NCBI GenBank assembly: GCA_963629575.1
Contig: CAVGIM010000001.1
Span: 90,756-154,755, forward strand
Reading direction: 5' to 3'
Length of the DNA: 64,000 nt
DNA from: Hallerella sp963629575
GTDB taxonomy: Bacteria > Fibrobacterota > Fibrobacteria > Fibrobacterales > Fibrobacteraceae
In this document: positions 48,757 to 57,001 of the stretch, piece after piece
Layout: the number at the start of each line of letters is the position of its first letter
Position numbering within the stretch: the first letter of the stretch is position 1
Made by a program: the position numbers and the translations under genes
Notes under the pieces: model-generated
Told to the model about the DNA's origin: nothing
Seen by the model: the letters and a program-made list of their open reading frames with translations, nothing else
Database searches by the model: none

Positions 48757-49820
48757 TGGGAATCGAACGTCCCCACGTCATTATTCATTTGAGCGACAGG
48801 ACGCAATCCGATTGGGTGCGTCTTGTTTTGCCTTTTATGCAGATGATGAGCCCGAACGAATACGGGATTGCGCCGTCGTTTACGCAAATGCCCTGTTCCA
48901 ATTCGAACAACTTGAAGAAAACCTGTTCGGTCATTTTGCAAAAGCCGACGATGCCCGGTCATGCGCAAGTCGCCCTGATGTATTCCAAAATGAAAAAGGA
49001 ATGCGGATTCAAGCTCGTTACCGACATGGATGACCTGATGTGGGATCTTTCTCCCGTCATTCGTTCGTATGGGCCTCAAATCGACAATCTGGAAGAGCAT
49101 ACCCGTCAAACGCTTCGACAGGTTCTTTCCGTATTCGACTTGGTCACCTGTTCGACTCGTTATCTCGCGACAAGGATCAAGCAGGATTTGGGCGTAAAAA
49201 ATGTCGCGGTGGTTCCGAACGGAGTCTCCACGTCGCTTTTTGGCAGGCGACGAAGAACGATGCCGTTCCAGGGAAAACCGAAGGTGATGTATGCCGGAAA
49301 TCTGGGTCATTCGACGGAGCAGATTCTCGGGGATTTTGAAGGTCCGTGGGTGCCGTGGCTCCGAAAGCGGATAGAAAACGGAAGCATCGATTTCCTTGTA
49401 TTTGGCGAGCCGCCCTTTTTAAAAGGTCTGGAAGGGAAATATACGAGCATTTCTTACACGAGCATGATGCAGTTCCCGTCTGTCGCGGCAGATTTCCATC
49501 CGGATTTTTATTTGGCGCCGCTGGTAAACAATTCCTTCAACCAGGCCAAAAGCGACTTGAAGTTGAAGGAAGCGGCCGCTCTGGGGGCTGTGTTTGTCGG
49601 GAGCGGCTTTGCCGCCGGACCGTATTTCTATGCGCCCGCGGAACAGCGCGTGGGTCCCAACGCAACCGAGGCGGATCTGGATTCCCTGTTCGACAATCTG
49701 TGCGACCCCGAAAACTACATGAAGGCGATTCGCTGGCAATACCAGATGCTAACAGAAAAACACTGGGCTTACGAAGATCCGGAATTCCAGAAGAGGCTTG
49801 TCGCGACCTATTGTCGTTAA
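48756..49820 (+). CDS. Glycosyltransferase, GT4-like, last gene of the envelope operon
   Basis: 354 residues, no signal, cytoplasmic. The N-terminal half lacks a strong motif, but from about 140 the protein reads DLVTCSTRYLATRIKQDLGV, VAVVPNGVSTSLFGRRRR, KVMYAGNLGHS, then FLVFGEPP and DFYLAPLVNNSFNQAKSDLK-LKEAAALGAVFVGS, which is the donor-domain order of GT4 enzymes. KLKEAAALG takes the place of the usual E-x7-E region. It overlaps the GH18-like gene by 1 bp, so it is translationally coupled to envelope genes. It might modify one of the operon's surface proteins. Substrate unknown. Confidence 0.72.
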   Translation: MGIERPHVIIHLSDRTQSDWVRLVLPFMQMMSPNEYGIAPSFTQMPCSNSNNLKKTCSVILQKPTMPGHAQVALMYSKMKKECGFKLVTDMDDLMWDLSPVIRSYGPQIDNLEEHTRQTLRQVLSVFDLVTCSTRYLATRIKQDLGVKNVAVVPNGVSTSLFGRRRRTMPFQGKPKVMYAGNLGHSTEQILGDFEGPWVPWLRKRIENGSIDFLVFGEPPFLKGLEGKYTSISYTSMMQFPSVAADFHPDFYLAPLVNNSFNQAKSDLKLKEAAALGAVFVGSGFAAGPYFYAPAEQRVGPNATEADLDSLFDNLCDPENYMKAIRWQYQMLTEKHWAYEDPEFQKRLVATYCR

Positions 49821-49830
49821 GTCATGATAA

Positions 49831-49866
49831 AAAAATCCCGAAAGCAGGCTTTCGGGATTTTTTTTC
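49831..49866. terminator. Bidirectional terminator between the envelope operon and the GH5 gene
   Basis: ATCCCGAAAG (49835-49844) pairs with CTTTCGGGAT (49849-49858) around CAGG, with an A-run before and a T-run after. Confidence 0.88.
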
Positions 49867-49888
49867 GCCTCTTGGGGCGGCTTTTTGT

Positions 49889-52099
49889 TTATATCTTGTT
49901 CCACCGCAAGGACGCCTGGTGAACGCCTTGGCGGACCTTTAGAATGTAAAGCCCGGCGGGGAGCTTCCCAAACGTCTTGAGATGGGTACCTGCCGAAAGG
50001 TTCTGTCTTTCGGAAAATACGGATTTGCCGGTTACCGTGTAGAGATTCCATTCGACAAGGCCGCCTTGCTTCACGTGCAGAAGAACGCCGTTTCCTTGCA
50101 TCTTGGCGAGGAAAGGGGACTTCCATACAACCGGCAAGGATTCGATGTCTTTCTTGTTTACGGCCAAGGAGGTGTCTCCAATGCCAAATGTCGCCGTGAC
50201 GGCTAGCGGTGCCGAGCAAGAGTCCGATTCCGGTGCGCTTGCCGTGGCTATCACGATGGCGTTTTCCGATCCGGCGACTGCGGCGACTCCGATTCTGGAA
50301 AGATAGGGAGAGGTCTCTTCGCCGTTGAGCGTGTAGGTAATCGGAACGTCACAATAGACGGTCGTTTCCAAAAATACGCTGTCTTGCATGCCGTTTAGCG
50401 GAATGATCATGGACTGGAACTTGGAAGGAATCTTGTTCGCCTTTTTCCCGAAAGTCACTTCGATGGTATCGTCCATGGCCTGATACCCTTCGATGGCGGG
50501 AGCTGTCGCGCGGATTCTCGCCGTTCCGAATTTCTTGAAGTCATACATATACACAAAGTCCGCGGCTTTCTGGTTCGTGGAACAGTGGTTGTTGCACTTT
50601 GCCTTCTTGACATTGACGATGTTCGGATCTAGGGATTCTATCGTGAATGTGGCACCCTGCTCCGTTTTGGTGTTGAACCCGATAACCCATTCGAAAAGCT
50701 CTGCGGAACCGGTATAGTTCTGCCCCTGGTTCTTTGTACAGGTTCCCATCGAATCGTTCTTGTAGCGGCATGTCAGGTCGTAGAAATTGGTCAGGGTCTG
50801 TTCCGGGACATCTTCGACGGTGATGACGGATTTTGTTCCGTCGTTTCCCGTCAAGATAGCGTAGCCTATTCCGGTGATTGTCGCCGAGCTTCCGGAAACG
50901 CTGATGACGCTTTCGTCGCTCGACGTATAGGTGCAGCCGCTTTTCAAAAGCCCGGAGAGTCTGGACGTTTCGAGAACGGTAACGCTCTGGTGGGTTATGG
51001 CGCAGGAGCCGCTGCGATATCCCTTGGTGAGGGAGTCCGCCCACGAGCTCGCATAGCTTGTCAGGTAGTTTTTCACGATTGTTCCCGATGCCGAATACGA
51101 TGCGCTCGAAAGAGCGGCCTTGGTCGTGAGATTGGAACTGCCGCTGAAAATAGAGGAAAGTTCCGTCTTGTCCGGGTTCAGGGAGTTCACCGTCTGTCGA
51201 ACGCTCCAGTTGCAGTTACTGACCCTGTTCTGTTCCATGAAGGTAATCCATTCCTGGCTTGCCGTCGCGTTAACGCTTCCCGAACCGCTAGCCTCTGTTG
51301 TTCCCCATTCCGAAATGAATACCGCGTAGCCGCTGTTCATGGCGCTTTGCAGGCGTGTTCCGTAGGTACTCACTCCGTGGGATCCGGCGTAAAAGTGGAG
51401 AACATAGGCCACGTTGGTCGCGTTCACTCCGCCATAGCTTGTCATTTGCGACCATTTTGGGGTTCCTACCAGAATCAGGTTCTGGGAATACTGGCGAATG
51501 GCCGGGGAAACGGTGTTGGCGTATCCTTGGATTGTATTCCAGCTTGTATTGACCGGTTCGTTGTAGATTTCGAAGATGATGTTGGGAATCGCAGCGTACT
51601 TTTTCGCAACGGCAGAGAAAAATTCTGTCGCCGCTGTCTGCTCGTATTCCGCGCGATGGCTGTGCCAGTCCACGATAATGTAGATGTCGTTCTTGATGGC
51701 GGTCTCGATCATCTTGTCGAGAAGGGCGAGGTATCCGTCCGGCTGGCCGATGTAGGAATACTGCTCGTCGAGAGGTTCCGTCGCGTTTCCCTGGCTGTTG
51801 TAATATTGGATGCCCATCGCAAACCGGATGACGTCGATTTTTAGGTTGTCCTTGAGCCAGGAAATCACGTCGTCGTCGTAGTAGGGCATTCCGGTGGCGT
51901 CCGACCAGAAAAGGCTTAGACCGCGGAGCATCGCCTGCTGGTTGTTCTTTGCCCCGACAATCTTGTTTCCGCTGGTGTGGAGGGCTCCGTAGTAGCTGAC
52001 CGGGCCGACTTTTTGAGCCTTTGCGGAAAGCGCATCCGCAAGGCAGTACGGCGCAATCGCCAGCGCGAGAAAGAAGGGAATCAGGTTTTTCAGTTTCAT
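49889..52099 (-). CDS. GH5 endoglucanase, multidomain, with T9SS-like C-terminal domain
   Basis: Secreted beta-1,4-glucanase, 736 residues. Signal about 1-22. GH5 barrel about 35-310: QQAMLRGLSLFWSD, DVIRFAMGIQYY, IIVDWHSHRAEYE, FEIYNEP with acid Glu181, VLHFYAGSHG, and FISEWGTTE with nucleophile Glu264. WSVRQTVNS follows. Between 390 and 640 there are beta-rich repeats and cysteine pairs (GSCAITHQ, SGCTYTSSDESVISVSG, CNNHCSTN) resembling Ig-like domains of Fibrobacter glucanases. The last 80 residues (WNLYTVTGKSVFSERQNLSAG, FGKLPAGLYILKV) are a T9SS type A-like sorting domain. It is 28 bp downstream of the GH8 gene and probably co-transcribed. Confidence 0.9.
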   Translation of the reverse strand: MKLKNLIPFFLALAIAPYCLADALSAKAQKVGPVSYYGALHTSGNKIVGAKNNQQAMLRGLSLFWSDATGMPYYDDDVISWLKDNLKIDVIRFAMGIQYYNSQGNATEPLDEQYSYIGQPDGYLALLDKMIETAIKNDIYIIVDWHSHRAEYEQTAATEFFSAVAKKYAAIPNIIFEIYNEPVNTSWNTIQGYANTVSPAIRQYSQNLILVGTPKWSQMTSYGGVNATNVAYVLHFYAGSHGVSTYGTRLQSAMNSGYAVFISEWGTTEASGSGSVNATASQEWITFMEQNRVSNCNWSVRQTVNSLNPDKTELSSIFSGSSNLTTKAALSSASYSASGTIVKNYLTSYASSWADSLTKGYRSGSCAITHQSVTVLETSRLSGLLKSGCTYTSSDESVISVSGSSATITGIGYAILTGNDGTKSVITVEDVPEQTLTNFYDLTCRYKNDSMGTCTKNQGQNYTGSAELFEWVIGFNTKTEQGATFTIESLDPNIVNVKKAKCNNHCSTNQKAADFVYMYDFKKFGTARIRATAPAIEGYQAMDDTIEVTFGKKANKIPSKFQSMIIPLNGMQDSVFLETTVYCDVPITYTLNGEETSPYLSRIGVAAVAGSENAIVIATASAPESDSCSAPLAVTATFGIGDTSLAVNKKDIESLPVVWKSPFLAKMQGNGVLLHVKQGGLVEWNLYTVTGKSVFSERQNLSAGTHLKTFGKLPAGLYILKVRQGVHQASLRWNKI

Positions 52100-52127
52100 G
52101 GGGTTCCTTTGTTTTTGCGCTTGCGCC

Positions 52128-54245
52128 TTAGCGGACTATCCGCATGTTTTTCGTGAAGTTCCTGTCCGAAATCCGAACGAGATAGATTCCCTTGGCGTTT
52201 CCGAAAGAAGAAAGATCCACGCTCCCTGTGCCCGAAACGGAAAGTCGCTTTAGCAGGTTGCCGTTCAGGTCAAACATTTGAATGGACGCTCTAGAAGAAA
52301 GTCCCGCATAGGAAAGCTGGTTCCCGTCGAGCGAAACGCGGCGGGCGAAGACGGCGGAATTCGAAATCCGGTCGGAAGATTCCGGGTCGATAACGCTCGT
52401 TATCAGATTGCCTGCAGCATCGTAGAATTCCAGGGCTTTCAGCACGAGAGAGCCGTAACCGCCCTTGCTCATCTTGCCTTCGAACTTGATGCCGCGGATG
52501 GCTTTCAGTGCGTCATCGCGAGTAATTTCGGACGCCCAGGTCGGCACCGTGAAGTTTGTTCCGTAATCCGTCGAAGAAAGGCTGATTTCGATTGTCGTAT
52601 CGGAATCCGTCGGATGAAGCATGTGACCGGGTTCGCCGCCTTCTTCGTCATTGTCGAGAGTCGCCTTGTCGAGAAGCGCCATGCGAATCGCTCCGTCGCT
52701 CCTGTAGGTAAGGCGAATCTTGTCGAGTGCCGAAAGATCGAGATAGCTTTCGTCCTTTTTAAAGGAAAGCGCCACGCCCGCATACGGATACTGCTGCTCC
52801 ACGTTCGCTTCGTAGGTCGGTTCGGAAACGATGCGAAAGTTCATCTGGACGGCATACGTGCCGTCTTCCAAAAGATAGATGCCCGAGTTTTCCGCGGCCG
52901 GGAACATTTTCGATCCGATGTCGTCGCAATAGACGCCCCAGTTCGTAAGGCCGGAAATTCCGTGACCCGAATTCTTTGGCTGAAGTTCTCCCGCGGGTTC
53001 CGAAGGCATTCTCTCTTGCGTCGGCGTAAAGGTTTCGAACCCGGTCAAGTCGTAAAGGTTGGGCATGTTGCCGCTGAGAAGGAGCATGTAGAGAATGTTG
53101 AGCGTTGCCGCGTAGTATTTTTCGCCCTTCGAGTCTGTCGGGGTCGTCTTTCCCACGACGTTGCTCAAGACGTCGTAAACGGTTTCCAGATAGTTTTTGG
53201 GATTTGTCGCCGACCCGAAGGCGAGGCCGAGTCCGCCCGCATAGGTGGAAGAGACGAAAAAGCTGTAGGGCGAATCGCTTCCGTCCATTTTATAGCCCGG
53301 GAGGATGAGCCCCGCGTAGCCATAGGTGCTGAAATACAGCCAGTCGATAATCGCGTCGTTCACTTCCTTTGCGCCCTGGATTCCATACCAGTTGTAGCCC
53401 CATGTCATTCTCCATGGCGTTCGGGCGGCGTCGTCGAAAAATCCTTCATTGCCTCCGCTCACCGCGGCTCCGGTACTGGATGTTGCCTGGTGAGTGTCCC
53501 AGGTGCACCAGTCGGGCATCAGTCCGGAGGTCGAATTCTGGCAAGCCTTGATGTGGGAGATGTTTGTCGTGACGGCCGTTGACCAGAAGCTGTTTCCCGT
53601 TACCTTTTCGAAAAGCTTGAATGCCGCGAGGTGAACGTAGCTCGCGTTGAGAGCCGGGTTCCAGTTGCTGCCCGCGCGAACACTGCCGTCGCTTTCCATG
53701 TCGTTTGCCTGGATCCAGGAAATGAGCGTTTTCGCTTCTGCCAGGTAGGTGGAATTGTTCCACTGCTTGCTCGCCATGACAAGCGCGAGAGCCGCGTCGA
53801 GTTCCGCGTCGGATGCGGAGCCCGTTCCGTCCGCGTTGCCTTGCTTGTTGTTGATATGCCAGTTCATTCCGGACGGGTTCCCGGCGGAAATGGCGTATTT
53901 TTTCCAGTAGGCCCAGAGCTTGTCGAATTCCGACTGGTAGTCGCTTGTATTCGACGACATATAGACCATGAGCAGCATCCCGTAGGCGATACCTTCCGAA
54001 ACAGAAATCTCGGTGCTGTCGTTTGGGCTGATAACGCGGGCCGTGCCGTCGTTCATATCGACATACCAGGCGCTTTTCCAGTCGTCAAAATGTCGCTTGA
54101 TGGAGTCCGTTACCGCATAGGTAATCGTGTTGCCGTAAGGCGACGTGCGGTTTTGGGGAAATGGATATTGCGGAGCGGCAACAGCGCCGGAAACACCGAA
54201 GAGAAGGCAAAGGGAAAGGACTTGGGATAAGCGTTTTGTTTTCAT
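52128..54245 (-). CDS. GH8 glucanase with beta-sandwich module and T9SS-like C-terminal domain
   Basis: Inverting endo-beta-glucanase/xylanase family protein, 705 residues from ATG 54245. An ATG six codons earlier is less likely because it precedes the natural signal MKTKRLSQVLSLCLLFGVSG. The GH8 domain (about 25-400) has the acid in SVSEGIAYGM (Glu84) and the base Asp146 in SASDAELDAALAL, then PYSFFVSS. Residues about 430-600 form a beta-sandwich (GLTNWGVYCDDIGSK, DLSALDKIRLTYRSDGAIRM, KGGYGSLVLKALEFYD). The C-terminus (LKRLSVSGTGSVDLSSF, then GIYLVRISDR) is a T9SS-type sorting domain. First of a GH8-GH5 operon. The beta-sandwich shows the same style of module as the protein encoded at 54521. 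Confidence 0.9.
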   Translation of the reverse strand: MKTKRLSQVLSLCLLFGVSGAVAAPQYPFPQNRTSPYGNTITYAVTDSIKRHFDDWKSAWYVDMNDGTARVISPNDSTEISVSEGIAYGMLLMVYMSSNTSDYQSEFDKLWAYWKKYAISAGNPSGMNWHINNKQGNADGTGSASDAELDAALALVMASKQWNNSTYLAEAKTLISWIQANDMESDGSVRAGSNWNPALNASYVHLAAFKLFEKVTGNSFWSTAVTTNISHIKACQNSTSGLMPDWCTWDTHQATSSTGAAVSGGNEGFFDDAARTPWRMTWGYNWYGIQGAKEVNDAIIDWLYFSTYGYAGLILPGYKMDGSDSPYSFFVSSTYAGGLGLAFGSATNPKNYLETVYDVLSNVVGKTTPTDSKGEKYYAATLNILYMLLLSGNMPNLYDLTGFETFTPTQERMPSEPAGELQPKNSGHGISGLTNWGVYCDDIGSKMFPAAENSGIYLLEDGTYAVQMNFRIVSEPTYEANVEQQYPYAGVALSFKKDESYLDLSALDKIRLTYRSDGAIRMALLDKATLDNDEEGGEPGHMLHPTDSDTTIEISLSSTDYGTNFTVPTWASEITRDDALKAIRGIKFEGKMSKGGYGSLVLKALEFYDAAGNLITSVIDPESSDRISNSAVFARRVSLDGNQLSYAGLSSRASIQMFDLNGNLLKRLSVSGTGSVDLSSFGNAKGIYLVRISDRNFTKNMRIVR

Positions 54246-54462
54246 GGTGTTTAAGCTAATCAAAAAAAGGACTTTGCGAATTGTTTTCTTGTGTAAAGAA
54301 AGTTTTGATAACGAGAACGCTCGGGGAACACTCTTTTTTACGAGGAAACATCGAGAAATTGTCTTTTTTTGGCAAAAAACGCTGAATTTCGCGAAAAAAG
54401 CCCCATGTTAAGGCTTATCACATTTTTTACAAAAAAAAAGTCCCGTTTTCAAGGAAAAATTT

Positions 54463-54468
54463 TATATT
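54463..54468 (+). promoter_or_regulatory. Putative -10 element of the secreted beta-protein gene
   Basis: TATATT 52 nt before the ATG at 54521, with a leader that ends in AAGAGAGAG. The 275-bp region 54246-54520 also contains the divergent GH8 promoter; it is very AT-rich and has no ORF. Confidence 0.45.
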
Positions 54469-54520
54469 AGAAACCAAACCGCCCCAACGGGCAAAAAAAC
54501 AATTAACAAGAGAGAGAAAT

Positions 54521-55453
54521 ATGAACAAGAAAATGATCGCGCTTTCTGCCGTCGCAGTGCTCGCCAGCGCTTCTTTCGGTATCGAAACCTGGTACGGCGA
54601 TGCCGGCGAATACAAGGTTACCACCGGTTTTGGCGACGGTTCCGAGGGTGACGAATCCGGCTATTGGTATAACTATGCGGACGATGCCGATGGCGGTGCG
54701 TCCAAGGTCACCTGGCCGGTGGGAATCGGAAACGAATATAGCGACGATGCGCTGGATCCGGTCATTGACTATTGCAAGGGCGTTTGCGGAACCTTTACGC
54801 TTTCGAAGGGATCCCTTACCTACAAGCCGTTTGTCGGCATTGGTTTCAACCTGGTCGATGGCAACCAGACGCAGGCGGACGCATCCAGTTGGAAGGGCGT
54901 CTGCATCACCTATACGGCCGATGCCGCGGCGACTCTCGAAATGGGTCTCGGTGACGCCGGAGACCAGGCTCTTGGATATGACAACCCGTATGTCTCTCTG
55001 CCGAAGGCCACCTCGGCTTCGACAGTGAACAAGGCTTGGGGCGACTTCAAGCAGGCCGGTTGGGGAACGGGCAAGACCACTGGCGAAACTGCCGCTACGA
55101 CGCTCGCTGCCATCAAGTTCAAGATCCAGGCTGCCGACGGAACGACCGGTGGATTCAACATCATGAGCGTTGGCGCCTACAATGGCGGCTGCAAGGCTTC
55201 TGACGGTTCCGCTATTGCGCCGGTTGCGGCTATTTCCTCCGCGAAGGCTACGCTTTCCGGTCGCACGCTCGCCCTCTCCGGTATCAAGAGCGCGGCTTCC
55301 GTCGAAGTGATGAACCTCCAGGGCCAGGTCGTGAAGAAGGCTGTCGTCAATGGCGCCGCTTCCATGGACCTCTCCAAGCTCAATAACGGTGTCTATATGG
55401 TTCGCGTTGCCGGCAAGACCGTCAACATGAGCCAGAAGATTATCCTCAAGTAA
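54521..55453 (+). CDS. Secreted non-catalytic beta-sandwich protein with T9SS-like C-terminal domain
   Basis: 310 residues: signal peptide about 1-19, then a single beta-sandwich of about 200 residues (ETWYGDAGEYKVTTGFGDGS, ESGYWYNYADDADGGASKVTWP, GVCITYTADAAATLEMGLGD, TTLAAIKFKIQAADGTTGGFNIMSVGAY) with cysteine pair C-x4-C (YCKGVC). The last 80 residues (LSGRTLALSGIKSAASVEVM, LNNGVYMVRV) are a T9SS-type sorting domain. The fold resembles the accessory module of the preceding GH8. It has a strong Shine-Dalgarno, a low-complexity Ala/Gly/Thr composition and its own terminator, all suggesting high expression. No catalytic motif. Probably a glycan-binding surface protein; function unproven. Confidence 0.75.
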   Translation: MNKKMIALSAVAVLASASFGIETWYGDAGEYKVTTGFGDGSEGDESGYWYNYADDADGGASKVTWPVGIGNEYSDDALDPVIDYCKGVCGTFTLSKGSLTYKPFVGIGFNLVDGNQTQADASSWKGVCITYTADAAATLEMGLGDAGDQALGYDNPYVSLPKATSASTVNKAWGDFKQAGWGTGKTTGETAATTLAAIKFKIQAADGTTGGFNIMSVGAYNGGCKASDGSAIAPVAAISSAKATLSGRTLALSGIKSAASVEVMNLQGQVVKKAVVNGAASMDLSKLNNGVYMVRVAGKTVNMSQKIILK

Positions 55454-55470
55454 TTCGAGAATATCTTGGA

Positions 55471-55505
55471 AAAGCCTCGCCCCATTTCGGGCGAGGCTTT
55501 TCTTT
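55471..55505 (+). terminator. Rho-independent terminator of the secreted beta-protein gene
   Basis: A perfect 12-bp stem: AAAGCCTCGCCC (55471-55482) pairs with GGGCGAGGCTTT (55489-55500), then TCTTTT. Confidence 0.9.
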
Positions 55506-55510
55506 TGGGA

Positions 55511-55549
55511 ACCTCTAAAAATCGTCGTGGTTAGGAAGATTTAGAGGTA
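55511..55549. repeat. Short inverted pair related to the 14419-14581 element ends
   Basis: ACCTCTAAAAATC (55511-55523) and GATTTAGAGGT (55539-55549) are imperfect inverted copies. Their CCTCTAAAAAT core equals the ends of the element next to pheS. It probably is a reduced or unrelated-interior copy. Confidence 0.4.
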
Positions 55550-55632
55550 GTCTTTTGTGACAAGGGACAAATAATTAGGGGTAGGCTTCTTTTTTTTTGA
55601 TTACCGGCGGCAAATAGGAACGCGCGATGATA

Positions 55633-55638
55633 TATATT
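55633..55638 (+). promoter_or_regulatory. Putative -10 element of the GH8 lipoprotein gene
   Basis: TATATT 31 nt before the ATG at 55670; the leader includes ACAAGAGAA as a Shine-Dalgarno. Confidence 0.4.
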
Positions 55639-55669
55639 CAACCATATCCCTTTTACAAGAGAACTCTTT

Positions 55670-57001
55670 ATGGAACATAGACTTTTTTTGATTGCCGCCT
55701 TCGGTGCCGCCTTTGCGCTTGGCGCCTGCTCGACAGATTCCTCTGCCGGTCCGGGAGGCGATTCCTCTTCTTCTTCGATGAACAATGTCCTGCCGGTGGT
55801 GTCTTCTTCGGCAGGCTCCCAGGTTGCTTTGGCTTCGACGGCCAATGCCCTGTATCCGCAAACTCTGTACAGTTCGTGGAAATCCTTCCACTATGTGGAC
55901 GAAGAAACGGAAATGACGTATTACCCGAGCCTCGCTTCGGAATTTTCCTATGTTTTCCCTGCCGGGGGCGCCGGGCGTATCAAGTGGTCCGTCCAGTCGG
56001 GAACATACAAGAACCAGTGCACGGTAGAGGATGGGACCGAAGTATCGCTCAAGAAAAGAGCCTGCACGGTTTCGGAAGGCATCGGCTATGGCATGTTGAA
56101 CGCCGCGTTCCAAAAGGACTATGAAACGTTCAATCGTCTGTGGATTTACAACAAGGGATTTCGCGCCTATTCCGGTTCTCAGCTGATGCCGTGGATCAAT
56201 TATTCCTTCCATTACAATTCCATTGACAATTCCAGTGCGACCGATGCCGATCTCGACATTGCCACGGCACTGATTCTTGTCTATTATCAAACGGGCGTAG
56301 TGGATTACCTGAACGACGCCTTGCTGATCGTTTCCGCCATCTGGAACGAAGAAGTCAATCCGTCTTCGCTGTTGCTCTACTCCGGGAATACGAGCACGTG
56401 GACGATCAATCCGGTGTACAACCTGAGTTACTTCTCTCCGGTCGCGTTGCGCTTGTTTGCCATGGTGGATCCGAACCATGACTGGACGGGAGTCTTGAAT
56501 GCGGGGTATGCCTACATGCAGCAGGTGCAGGCCGCGGGAACGGGGGTCTTCCCCGATTGGAGCGATGCTTCGGGAAATGCGGCAGAGCCGTCTAACAATT
56601 CCAGCCAGGTCTGGTGGACATTTGACAAGGAATCGGTACGTATTCCGTGGCGCATTGCGTGGGACTACTACTGGTTCCAGGATGCGCGCGCGGCTGCCGT
56701 GCTGAACACGTTGAACGCCTTTATCTTGACCAAGTCGAATGGCGATCCGGCGCAAATCCCGGGGACTTCCTTCTCGTGGAACTTGAGCGTTGGCGCAGAC
56801 AAGGAAGGAAGCACGCTTTCCTCGATGTGGCTTGGCGCCTGGTGCGCAACCGGAATTGCCGGGAATTTCGCATGGCTTGAATCCTGCACCCAATACTTGA
56901 ACGCGAAGGCAATGACAAATTCCAATTCGAGCTATTACACCGATATTCTCCTTTTGATGTATAGCCAGCTCCTGAACGGGATGTATGTGAAGCCTTTCTA
57001 G
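55670..57001 (+). CDS. GH8 glucanase/xylanase, lipoprotein
   Basis: 443 residues. Lipobox ALGAC (Cys20), followed by a serine-rich linker (DSSSSSMNN) and the GH8 alpha/alpha barrel from about 60. The acid is Glu136 in TVSEGIGYGM; the base is Asp192 in SSATDADLDIATAL; also PWRIAWDYYW, as in the family. No extra module and no T9SS domain, so it is anchored by lipid rather than exported by the T9SS-type route. YSFHYNSIDN before the base replaces the NSAT-type loop of cellulases, so xylan is a possible substrate, but sequence does not settle it. Ends before a strong terminator. Confidence 0.88.
   Translation: MEHRLFLIAAFGAAFALGACSTDSSAGPGGDSSSSSMNNVLPVVSSSAGSQVALASTANALYPQTLYSSWKSFHYVDEETEMTYYPSLASEFSYVFPAGGAGRIKWSVQSGTYKNQCTVEDGTEVSLKKRACTVSEGIGYGMLNAAFQKDYETFNRLWIYNKGFRAYSGSQLMPWINYSFHYNSIDNSSATDADLDIATALILVYYQTGVVDYLNDALLIVSAIWNEEVNPSSLLLYSGNTSTWTINPVYNLSYFSPVALRLFAMVDPNHDWTGVLNAGYAYMQQVQAAGTGVFPDWSDASGNAAEPSNNSSQVWWTFDKESVRIPWRIAWDYYWFQDARAAAVLNTLNAFILTKSNGDPAQIPGTSFSWNLSVGADKEGSTLSSMWLGAWCATGIAGNFAWLESCTQYLNAKAMTNSNSSYYTDILLLMYSQLLNGMYVKPF

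Noticed and set aside
39368..49820. A SusC/SusD polysaccharide utilisation locus
   Set aside because: None of the barrels has a plug domain or TonB box, and the lipoprotein is not SusD-like.
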